This document shows, one piece after another, positions 43,148 through 49,699 of a DNA stretch of 49,699 nt; within the stretch, counting starts at the first letter, position 1; each line of letters begins with the position of its first letter. The DNA is from Gemmataceae bacterium (GTDB lineage Bacteria; Planctomycetota; Planctomycetia; Gemmatales; Gemmataceae), in contig JAQGHQ010000153.1 in assembly GCA_028288765.1 (NCBI GenBank), positions 1 to 49,699 on the forward strand, written 5' to 3'. The notes under the pieces are model-generated. The model ran no database searches, was not told the origin of the DNA, and was given only the letters and a program-made list of their open reading frames with translations. The position numbers were made by a program, and so were the translations under genes.

Positions 43148-45100
43148 CTACCCACTCGTCACCCGTGCCGTCACGCGCTCGCGGGTCAGCTTCGCGTGAA
43201 GCTCCTCGGCCTCCCCGCGGGTGAGCCCCTCGGCCACAACGAACGGCATCCCCGAGATCAGCTGTTCCGCCTCCGCCTGCGAACACCGCCGAGCGGTCCG
43301 TAGGAGGGTGAGTAACCCGTCCTTCGCGGTGAACGGGTATCCGTCGATCAGAACGGCCTGATCCCGGGTGGCCGGCTCCCGCCGCAATAACCGCTCGAGG
43401 ACGGGCAATTCCGCGACCGCGGTCAGCCGGTCGCCGGTCTTCAGACGTTGCCCCGCGACCGTGGACGGGTCGTGCCCGTTCAGGGCGACGGGAAGGAACC
43501 GGTAATCGACCACCGCCGCCCGGAGCGACGTCCCGTTCAGGCACGGGTCGTCCTCGTGGACCGCGAACTCGACCACCACCAGCGTCCGCCCGGCGGCGGC
43601 GATCAGCGTCTGCACCCGGTCCCCGAACAGGGCGGCGGCGAACGCCGGGGCCGCGAGCGCCGGGACGGACACCGCGTACCGGACGGCCGCCGCCTCCCGC
43701 ACCGCCTCGGCGAACTGCGGGTCGCTCAGCCTGACGATCACCCGCCCGCCGGGGTTCATCTCCCGGACCAGCAGGGCGATCTCCAGGTTGGCGAGTTCCG
43801 ACGGCGTGGCCGCGATCACCGCCTTCGCGGAATCGGCCCGGGCCTGCCGGAGCACCTCCGCCACGGTCGCGTCCCCGACGAATGTCGGCACCCCCTTCCG
43901 CCGGCAGGTGGCGTTGAACGGGTTGTCGTTCATCCGGTCGATCGCCACCACCCGCTCCCCGATCGCGGTCAGCTCCTCCACGCACCGGTAGCCGATGTTC
44001 CCCAGCCCGCACACCACGACGTGCCCGCCGTCCGGCACCCGGCGGACCTCCAGGGCCCCGCCGAGCCGGGCCCGGATCAGGTAGTTGGTCAGGATCGCGG
44101 TGAACCCGGCAATGAGCGCGGCCCCGGCCAGCTTGAGTACGCTCAGGAACACCTTGATCCACTCCGGCCGGTTCTCCCCGTGCAGCTCCGACCCGGTCGC
44201 GACGATGGTCACGGTCTGGTACAGTCCGTCCGCCCAGCTGGTGTCGAGCCCGAACCGGAAGATGAGGGTGCTGGCGAGCAGGGTAACGAACAGGATCGGG
44301 GTGGCGATCTTCACGGACAGGTCGACTTCCCACAGGGTGCGGCGGATGGTCCGCACCCAGCGGCGGACCGCTCCGGCCCAGAGGACACCGGGGAGCAGAC
44401 CGCCCTGGCCCCCTTCGATCAGCAGGCGCAGGTCGTGCGGGGCCCCGGCGATCACGAGCCGATCGCCGACCGAGAGCCGGCTGTCGCCGGCCACGTCGAG
44501 GAGAAGGGTCGGCTTCCCCGCGGCGGTGGTGAGCGCGAGCGGGAGGAGACGATACTGGCCGCACACGTCCGCGACCGTCCGGCCGGCGAGGTCCGATCCT
44601 TCCGCGACGACCAGCTCGGACACCTGCTGCGGGCCGGCATCGAGCTTGAACGCCCCGAGGGCTTCCCCGGTCGCGGCGGTGAGGGCGAGCATCGGGGCGG
44701 TCAGGGCGGAGACGCTGAGGGCGACGGTATTCTTGACCGCCGCCCCGAGCCGGGCGAGGAGGTTCTGGTTGAACATCCGGACCACGACCCGGGCGTCCGG
44801 GTTGAGCCGGCGGACGAGGAGCGCGGCGGACACGTTCACGAGGTCGTCGCTGGTGACGATCAGCACCCCGCGGGCGTTCTTGACCCCGGCCCGCTCCAGG
44901 ACCTCCTGCCGGCGGCAATCGCCCTTGACCACGGTGAGCCCGGCCAGCCGGGGGTCGTCCGCCGGGGGGTCGGTATCCACCACGGCGACCGCCTGCCCGG
45001 CCGCCCGAAGCCACTCCAGCACCCGCCACCCGACCCGCCCGAGCCCGCACAGCACCACCGGCCGGTCCGCCGGGTTCCGCGATTCGGTTGCGGGCCCCAT
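43148..45100 (-). CDS. Two-RCK, two-helix channel-like protein (TrkA-N/ion channel), atypical filter
   Basis: The 650-residue protein has an RCK N-terminal NAD-binding domain (VVLCGLGRVGW, about 15-140) and an RCK-C-like domain (about 150-235). A membrane part follows at about 260-345: helix LSVKIATPILFVTLLASTLIF, pore loop, and helix FLSVLKLAGAALIAGFTAILT. A second RCK domain (VVVCGLGNIGYRC, about 365-500) comes next. The C-terminal 60 residues (TRRGEAEEL-type helices) resemble the L7/L12 C-terminal fold. The pore loop reads QTVTIVATGSELHG, not TxGYGD, so potassium selectivity is doubtful. The overlapping frame 43140-45104 is a shadow. It may be a regulated cation channel or a nucleotide-sensing transporter. 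Confidence 0.87.
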   Translation of the reverse strand: MGPATESRNPADRPVVLCGLGRVGWRVLEWLRAAGQAVAVVDTDPPADDPRLAGLTVVKGDCRRQEVLERAGVKNARGVLIVTSDDLVNVSAALLVRRLNPDARVVVRMFNQNLLARLGAAVKNTVALSVSALTAPMLALTAATGEALGAFKLDAGPQQVSELVVAEGSDLAGRTVADVCGQYRLLPLALTTAAGKPTLLLDVAGDSRLSVGDRLVIAGAPHDLRLLIEGGQGGLLPGVLWAGAVRRWVRTIRRTLWEVDLSVKIATPILFVTLLASTLIFRFGLDTSWADGLYQTVTIVATGSELHGENRPEWIKVFLSVLKLAGAALIAGFTAILTNYLIRARLGGALEVRRVPDGGHVVVCGLGNIGYRCVEELTAIGERVVAIDRMNDNPFNATCRRKGVPTFVGDATVAEVLRQARADSAKAVIAATPSELANLEIALLVREMNPGGRVIVRLSDPQFAEAVREAAAVRYAVSVPALAAPAFAAALFGDRVQTLIAAAGRTLVVVEFAVHEDDPCLNGTSLRAAVVDYRFLPVALNGHDPSTVAGQRLKTGDRLTAVAELPVLERLLRREPATRDQAVLIDGYPFTAKDGLLTLLRTARRCSQAEAEQLISGMPFVVAEGLTRGEAEELHAKLTRERVTARVTSG

Positions 45101-45181
45101 ACACTCTCCGGGATAATGGCAGGGATGTGCGGGCAGGCGCTGTCGCCGCGCTTCCGCATCAGGTTATTCGGACGGACCGCG

Positions 45182-45526
45182 ATGAACTTGGACGATAAGG
45201 TTTGTTACTGCTTCCACGTCTCCCGGCGGAAGCTGGTGAACTGGGTGCGGTTGAACCATCCCAAAGTGCCGAGCCAGCTCTCGATGTGTGCCGGGGCGGG
45301 CACCGGGTGCGGGTGGTGCATCCCGTTCCTCAAGCAGATCTTCCACCAGGGGACGGAGGCGGCCAAAGAGCCGATTCCCCTTGAGCCGGGCCCCGACATC
45401 GAAACGCTATCCGCCGAGGAGTACGCGAACCAGCGCGCCGAGTATGTGAAATCCGGCAAGGGCACGCCCCCGACCGGGGCGGAACCGCTGCCGGGGTCAA
45501 AGCCCGCCCTCGGCGGAGAAAAATAA
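45182..45526 (+). CDS. BFD-like [2Fe-2S]-binding protein
   Basis: The 114-residue protein has an N-terminal BFD domain with four cysteines C8, C10, C43 and C46 (VCYCFHVS and GTGCGWC), the ligand pattern of bacterioferritin-associated ferredoxin and related Fer2_BFD domains. A second half of about 60 residues is acidic and disordered, rich in Pro/Glu/Gly, which is longer than in ordinary Bfd. No bacterioferritin, nitrite reductase or glycerol dehydrogenase gene is adjacent, so its partner is unknown. It is divergent from the channel gene with 81 bases between. The start lacks a strong ribosome site. Confidence 0.82.
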   Translation: MNLDDKVCYCFHVSRRKLVNWVRLNHPKVPSQLSMCAGAGTGCGWCIPFLKQIFHQGTEAAKEPIPLEPGPDIETLSAEEYANQRAEYVKSGKGTPPTGAEPLPGSKPALGGEK

Positions 45527-45597
45527 AGCGGGCCCGCAGTCCGTTGCACAATTACCCACACGGATGCTGTGTTGAAATCACCGGCGAGGTGATCTCA

Positions 45598-45657
45598 CCC
45601 CGTTGGAGTTAAAACACGAAGTGGCTTGGGCCACCCACGGAACCCAGAGCAACGGGG
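45598..45657. repeat. Short CCCCGTTG palindromic element
   Basis: Arms CCCCGTTG (45598-45605) and CAACGGGG (45650-45657) enclose a nested GTGGCTTGGGCCAC hairpin (45621-45634). Just upstream is a separate ATCACC/GGTGAT hairpin near 45577-45593. It lies between the convergent BFD-like and nuclease-like genes, where a bidirectional terminator would be expected. Confidence 0.45.
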
Positions 45658-45695
45658 CGCAGGCGTGAACGTGGGCCCCCTTCGACGCCCGCAGA

Positions 45696-46559
45696 TCACC
45701 AGTGCGGCGGCAGATTCTCGCTCCGCAGCCACGCCGTATACCACAGGTCGAGCGTCAGCTGGGCCCCGGCCCGGCACCGGGCCAGGATGAACGCCCGGCT
45801 CTCGTCCGTCGGGTTTGCGAAAGCACCCTTCGCGTCCAGTTCGTAGCACTTCTCCACTTGCTCGTGCGACTCGGCGATGAATTTGGTCACGTGTTCCCAG
45901 ACGTTCTCGATCTTCTTCGCCTCCAGCCCCCGACAGATCTCCACCGGGGTAATCTTGTTCTTCTCGGGGAAGGCGTCGATCTTCGAGTGAATCCCCTTCT
46001 GTTTGACCGTCCGGTCCGGCTGAAGACGGCCGTCGAAGTCGCGGGTGGTGTGCAGCGGCATCGCCGCGTCCCCGGTGTAGTGGGCGAGCGTTCCCCCGTA
46101 CACCAGGCACTTCATCGGGACCGCTTCGTTCTCCGGGGCCTTGCGGTGGTCATAGAACCCGATCATCAGCCGTTCGTAATTCTCCACGATCGCGTACGGC
46201 AGCAGCCCGACCTTGTTCGGCTCCTTCTTCAGGTCGGTGTACACCATCTTCATCGCGTCGAACCGGTTGGTGGCGGGGAGCGGCTTCCCGTCCAGGTCCT
46301 CGGCGTCGAGGAAGTGGTTGCCCTCCTCGGACCGGCGGAGAAACCCGGTCTCGCGGTTCTTCCACCGGTCGGGGTCGACCGAGAAATGGGCCAGGTGCTT
46401 GCCCCCGCGGCGGAAGAACGCCGGCACGTCGTCCGGCAACCGGGCGGCGGCGGCTTCGGCGATCGATTCGTGCCCCCCGCTCCACCACGCCGGGGCCAGC
46501 CCGACCACCAGGCCGCCCAGCCCCAGCAACCCGCCGAGCAGAATCGCGAATCGCCTCAT
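45696..46559 (-). CDS. Exported S1/P1-nuclease/phospholipase C-fold protein
   Basis: The 287-residue protein has a signal peptide (MRRFAILLGGLLGLGGLVVGLAPA), directly followed by WWSGGHESIAEAAAARLP, where the mature N-terminal Trp and the His can bind zinc. Further putative zinc ligands are in HLAHFSVDPDRW, GNHFLDAEDL, LAHYTGDAAMPLHTTRDFDG and HVTKFIAESHEQ. This is the trinuclear-zinc fold shared by S1/P1 nucleases and bacterial phospholipase C. Whether it cleaves nucleic acid or phospholipid cannot be told by eye. It is divergent from the next gene. Confidence 0.82.
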   Translation of the reverse strand: MRRFAILLGGLLGLGGLVVGLAPAWWSGGHESIAEAAAARLPDDVPAFFRRGGKHLAHFSVDPDRWKNRETGFLRRSEEGNHFLDAEDLDGKPLPATNRFDAMKMVYTDLKKEPNKVGLLPYAIVENYERLMIGFYDHRKAPENEAVPMKCLVYGGTLAHYTGDAAMPLHTTRDFDGRLQPDRTVKQKGIHSKIDAFPEKNKITPVEICRGLEAKKIENVWEHVTKFIAESHEQVEKCYELDAKGAFANPTDESRAFILARCRAGAQLTLDLWYTAWLRSENLPPHW

Positions 46560-46775
46560 CGGCCACTCTCCCGATAGAAGTGAATCCCCCCGTCCGCCCG
46601 GACGTCATTTATACCCCAGCTTACCCCGTCAGTGACCGTTTCCGGGTGAAGAGGGTAATCGACCGCCCCTCCCGGTGACGATGGAAGGGATAATCCGGGG
46701 TGTTCCGTAGGCAACGGCGGAACCCGGATCGACCCGGCAGGACCGATCGGGTCGAGACGGTCAGGAGGACGGAAC

Positions 46776-48170
46776 ATGCCGCGTGGGCCGTGGGCGACGG
46801 CGCTGCTGCTCGTCGTGACCGGGGCGACCGCTCCGGCCGCCGCCCAGCCGCTGGCGCCGGTCGGACCACCCCCCGCCCTGTCATCCTCACTCGACCAGCT
46901 GCCCCCGTCCGTGCCCGTCCGCGGGTCCGCCCCGGTGGACCACCCGCCATCAATCCTCGGTGCCCCGATCGCGGTGCGCGGCGAGCCCGTCCGGCCCCCC
47001 GTCGATCCGCTGCCGCCCGCCGTGTCCGGAAGCGCATGGGCTCCGGCGAGTATTCCCGAACCGCCCGCCGTCCAGAAGACGACCCGCGCGGCCGGCCTGG
47101 GCGCGCCGATGGCGACGGGCTCGGGCGTGACGACCGCCGCCGGCCCGGTGTCGGCGGCCACGGTGGAATCGCGGGTCCGACAGGCCGGGGCGACCACGCC
47201 GCCCCCGACCGACCCGGTGAACGACTTCCTCGCCCGCCGGTCGGGGTACAAGGCCGATTCGACTCGGGACGGAAAACACGACTCCCGTCCATCGTGGAAG
47301 CTGGAGGACCGGGTCGGCGACGTCCTCGGCCCGCGCGGGGAGTGGTTCCGGAGCGACCACGCGTTCGACGGGTTCATCTCGCCGGTGTCGAACCCGTTCC
47401 TGTTCGAAGACCCCCGATCTCTCACCGAGATCCGGCCGATCTTCATCAGCCAGCGGATTCCCGGAAAAGCACGGGACTTCAACGGCGGGCACGTCACGTT
47501 CTTCGGCACCCAGGCCCGGCTCGCGATCACGGACCGGTTGTCGTTTACGATCAACAAGCTCGGCGGGGTCTGGTTCAGTACCGGCGGCGGCTCGCCGTTC
47601 TCCGGCGACTCCGGGTTCTCGGAGCTCTGGTTCGGGCCGAAGTACACGTTCATCCGGAACGAGCAGACCGGGAGCCTGCTGGCCGGCGGGCTGTTGTTCC
47701 AGACCCCGGTCGGGTCGCCGGGGGTGTTCCAGAATACTGGCGGGCTGTCGCTCGTCCCGTACGCGACCTACGGGCAAAATCTCTTCCGCGATTTCCGCTT
47801 CGGCAGCTTCAACTTTCTGGCGAACGGCGGGTACTCGTTCGCCACGTCGAAATCCCGGAGCGATTACCTGTACCTGAACGCCCACCTCGACATGGACGTG
47901 ATGAACTGGCACCGGATCTACCCGCTCGTGGAAATGAACTGGTTTGTGAACACGTCGAACGGGACCGCGAACCCGATCGGGATCGAGGGCCGCGACCTGA
48001 TCAACTTCGGCGGGCAGGCGAAGGGGACCGGGCTCCTGACCGGGGCGATCGGGGTCCGGGGCAAGATCACCGAGAGCGCCCAGATCGGTACCGCCTTCGA
48101 GGTCCCGCTCGCCGGCCGCCGCGACCTGTTCGACTACCGGTTCACCGTCGACTTCATCCTCCGGTACTGA
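46776..48170 (+). CDS. Predicted outer-membrane beta-barrel protein with Pro-rich N-terminus
   Basis: The ATG has AGGAGG eight bases upstream. The 464-residue protein has a signal peptide (ALLLVVTGATAPAAAQ), a Pro/Ala/Val-rich low-complexity stretch to about residue 145, then a C-terminal 280-residue part of alternating amphipathic strands (ARLAITDRLSFTINKLGG, SELWFGPKYTFIRNE, FNFLANGGYSFATSKS, LYLNAHLDMDVMNW). It ends in DYRFTVDFILRY, with a terminal aromatic residue as in outer-membrane barrels recognised by BamA. No substrate can be named. Homologues with a similar plan are common hypothetical proteins in planctomycetes (general knowledge, not searched). Confidence 0.78.
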   Translation: MPRGPWATALLLVVTGATAPAAAQPLAPVGPPPALSSSLDQLPPSVPVRGSAPVDHPPSILGAPIAVRGEPVRPPVDPLPPAVSGSAWAPASIPEPPAVQKTTRAAGLGAPMATGSGVTTAAGPVSAATVESRVRQAGATTPPPTDPVNDFLARRSGYKADSTRDGKHDSRPSWKLEDRVGDVLGPRGEWFRSDHAFDGFISPVSNPFLFEDPRSLTEIRPIFISQRIPGKARDFNGGHVTFFGTQARLAITDRLSFTINKLGGVWFSTGGGSPFSGDSGFSELWFGPKYTFIRNEQTGSLLAGGLLFQTPVGSPGVFQNTGGLSLVPYATYGQNLFRDFRFGSFNFLANGGYSFATSKSRSDYLYLNAHLDMDVMNWHRIYPLVEMNWFVNTSNGTANPIGIEGRDLINFGGQAKGTGLLTGAIGVRGKITESAQIGTAFEVPLAGRRDLFDYRFTVDFILRY

Positions 48171-48249
48171 TCCCCGGCCGGGGGCAAAGGCCGCCCAAGG
48201 CTCCCGCCCTGGGCTATGGACGAATGCCCCTCCGGGGCAAAGAGGGATC
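48169..48249. repeat. Intergenic palindromic element after the barrel gene
   Basis: GATCCC at 48169-48174 and GGGATC at 48244-48249 frame GC-rich segments that partly pair (GGGGGCA with TGCCCCTCCGGGG). The central CGCCCTGGGCTATGG echoes the CCCGGGC/ATAGC core of the element at 3272-3471. It overlaps the stop codon of the barrel gene and probably serves as its terminator. Confidence 0.5.
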
Positions 48250-48289
48250 AGGCTCGGGAGCAGCACTCGTTGGTAGAGCTGATCGCGGA

Positions 48290-48387
48290 AGTGGAATAGG
48301 AATTGATGGACGGATAAAACATCAGATAATTATTATACTACTATTTCTTATGGCTATATGGTTACAAAAGTACTTTTATATTTCCGC
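48290..48387. other. AT-rich segment downstream of the WD40 gene
   Basis: This roughly 100-base stretch is by far the most AT-rich in the window (for example AGATAATTATTATACTACTA around 48325-48350). It lies at the 3' end of the lower-GC WD40 gene and next to a GC-rich palindrome on the other side. It contains no gene. The sharp change in composition marks a likely insertion boundary. Confidence 0.6.
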
Positions 48388-49527
48388 CTACTTTTCCTTG
48401 CCTTTCTGGAGGTTGCTCATCACCGGGGAAATATTCCAGATGGTAATCGGACTGCCAGTTTTCCCCGACGCAACTGCAAGAAGGTTGTGTTTGGGTGAAA
48501 AAGACATTGAGGATACTTTCTGATCCAGAACGCGGATGTGGCTCACCCAATTGTTGGTCGCACGATCGAGAATGGCTACCTCGCCGGGCGGCGCCTCGAC
48601 GAGGGGCATCCCACCTTTCTTAGAACCCCCCACGAACAGCAATCGTCCGGAATCCGAGAACCGACAGGCGGCGGGGTCGAGAGGGCATTTCAGGTCGAGT
48701 TCGGTCTTCAGGGTAGCGGTTGCCAGGATTCTGATTCCCCCTCTACCCGGCAACCCACCCGGCAGGACAAGCAATTTGCCGTCCGGGCTCACATCTGAGC
48801 CATGGTAGAAGGAGGCGTAGTACTCCAAGGGTTCGGGGTCGGTCACGGGCTTCGCCGTCCCAGCTTTCAGATCAGCAAGCACCGCTTTATACTCAGTCGC
48901 AGGCACCGCGTTCGGTCTCAGCGGATCGGGTGTCCATTGCGAGACGAAAACGAGCGCTCGGTCGGTGTCAGGGATGAGCACCAAGTCCATCACCCCACCC
49001 TTCGGGACGCAACGGATTGCGACAGCGACAGACTTCTTTTCCACGTCCCAGACTTTGATGAATCCGTGACCGTCAGCGGAAACGATTCGCGCCCCGTCCC
49101 GCGAATACCGGACACAGCTAAGTTCGGGGCGCACCCTGTCTTTGTCGCCCTCGTGCAGATAGAGGCGCGTGCGATCCCCATTCTCGACATCGATGGTGTA
49201 TATGGCCGTCCCGTCCGCAACGGCAAACAGGCGCCCGCCCGGTGAGTACGCTATGCCACCAATCCGAGACTCCGCCTTATGGACCTGCTTGAGTTGCTGC
49301 TTGGTTTTCACGTCCCAGGTGGCGATGCATTCCCCGGTGCCCCGAATGGTCACGTAGCTGAGTCTCTCTCCGTCTGGGGAGAATTGCACATTCGAGAAGG
49401 AAGCCTCGCCAGATTCGATTTCGATAACCGCGTACTTTGACGGTTGGACGGACTTGACGCCGTCCGCATTGAAAGCGATCAACGTGGCAACGAGGGCGGC
49501 CCGGGCTAAAAGAATGCGATTGCACAT
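48388..49527 (-). CDS. Exported WD40-repeat beta-propeller protein, lower GC
   Basis: I chose the ATG at 49527 (AGGGA seven bases upstream; two in-frame starts lie up to 15 bases earlier), giving 379 residues with a signal-like N-terminus (ILLARAALVATLIAFNADG). WD40-type blades are visible: FSNVQFSPDGERLSYVT, IGGIAYSPGGRLFAVADG, LSCVRYSRDGARIVSADG followed by GFIKVWDVE, DVSPDGKLLVLPG, and VSSMSFSPKHNLLAVASG followed by ITIWNIS. Codon use is less GC-biased than in neighbouring genes, pointing to recent acquisition. It is flanked by an AT-rich segment and an IS5-type end. The role is probably protein interaction; partners are unknown. Confidence 0.83.
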   Translation of the reverse strand: MCNRILLARAALVATLIAFNADGVKSVQPSKYAVIEIESGEASFSNVQFSPDGERLSYVTIRGTGECIATWDVKTKQQLKQVHKAESRIGGIAYSPGGRLFAVADGTAIYTIDVENGDRTRLYLHEGDKDRVRPELSCVRYSRDGARIVSADGHGFIKVWDVEKKSVAVAIRCVPKGGVMDLVLIPDTDRALVFVSQWTPDPLRPNAVPATEYKAVLADLKAGTAKPVTDPEPLEYYASFYHGSDVSPDGKLLVLPGGLPGRGGIRILATATLKTELDLKCPLDPAACRFSDSGRLLFVGGSKKGGMPLVEAPPGEVAILDRATNNWVSHIRVLDQKVSSMSFSPKHNLLAVASGKTGSPITIWNISPVMSNLQKGKEK

Positions 49528-49572
49528 ATGCATTTCCCTCACCAGTCAGTCTGCCGACTATTATTGCATCTT

Positions 49573-49699
49573 AGTGGCTGTGCGAAAACGCAGTGTGAGC
49601 CCGTATAATGGGTTATGAGAACCCGACGCTATCCGACCGACCTAACCGACGCACAATTTGCCCGGCTTAAAACCTTTCTTCCCCCGGCCAAGGGAACCG
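49573..49699 (+). mobile_element. Left end of an IS5-family insertion sequence, cut by window
   Basis: The transposase start at 49615 is preceded by GTGGCTGTGCGAAAACGCAG at about 49575-49594, which resembles the terminal inverted repeats (GGCTGTGCGAAAA type) of IS5-family elements. The exact outer base and target duplication cannot be fixed without the right end. It lies about 50 bases upstream of the WD40 gene start. Confidence 0.6.
49615..49699 (+). CDS. IS5-family transposase, N-terminal fragment
   Basis: The frame from ATG 49615 reads MRTRRYPTDLTDAQFARLK and continues TFLPPAKG to the window edge. The YPTDLTDxQ(W/F)xxLxxxLP pattern is the conserved N-terminus (DUF4096) of IS5-family DDE transposases. 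The rest of the gene lies outside, so whether it is intact is unknown. Confidence 0.85.
   Translation, partial: MRTRRYPTDLTDAQFARLKTFLPPAKGT

Noticed and set aside
43140..45104. A 654-codon minus-strand frame covering the channel gene
   Set aside because: It is offset from the true frame and Arg/Gly/Pro-rich; the neighbouring frame contains RCK motifs and membrane helices.

Overview
The window is about two-thirds G+C and reads as a chromosomal segment of a planctomycete, most likely of the Gemmata lineage. The reasons are the alternative complex III/caa3-type respiratory cluster, a hopanoid-type HpnC synthase, a PqaA-family protein, GDSL and PQQ-type beta-propeller exported proteins, and many intergenic palindromes. 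This placement is inferred from gene content and composition, not from a marker-gene search.

Layout. (1) 1-3200, plus strand: a sensor histidine kinase cut by the left edge, then its NtrC-type sigma-54 activator. (2) 3484-22511, minus strand: a run of about 16 tightly packed, often overlapping genes. In transcription order these are a small membrane protein, actA-B-C-D-E-F (alternative complex III), a membrane protein, a SCO copper chaperone, coxB (with fused cytochrome c), coxA, coxC, a subunit IV, a diheme cytochrome c, ctaA and ctaB (heme A synthesis), and a second SCO lipoprotein. Together they encode a quinol-to-oxygen respiratory chain and its assembly factors. (3) 22512-23764: no intact gene; a probable frameshifted relic and an interspersed palindrome. 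(4) 23765-27793: a single-module nonribosomal peptide synthetase of the Pls/PosA type, with a membrane-embedded C-terminal half of three hexapeptide-repeat domains. (5) 28433-35587: exported beta-propellers, an SGNH hydrolase, coaD, a class V aminotransferase and an M50 protease.

(6) 35720-39861, minus strand: the most unusual region. It encodes, in transcription order, a JAMM isopeptidase-like protein, a 60-residue protein, an E2 ubiquitin-conjugating-like protein, an E1/ThiF-like adenylyltransferase, and a roughly 400-residue unrecognised protein that ends in Met-Gly-Gly-Gln. This is a bacterial ubiquitin-like conjugation and deconjugation cassette without an obvious ubiquitin-like protein. 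The di-glycine tail of the last protein makes it a candidate modifier or substrate.

(7) 39946-48170: an alpha/beta hydrolase, a PqaA-like protein, HpnC, a two-RCK potassium-channel-like protein with a non-canonical filter, a BFD-like [2Fe-2S] protein, an S1/P1-nuclease-fold protein and an outer-membrane barrel candidate. (8) 48290-49699: a lower-GC WD40 gene and the left end of an IS5-family insertion sequence cut by the right edge.

Short palindromes of several families sit in most intergenic gaps, including inside the E1/E2/JAMM cassette. I saw no rRNA, tRNA or CRISPR array.
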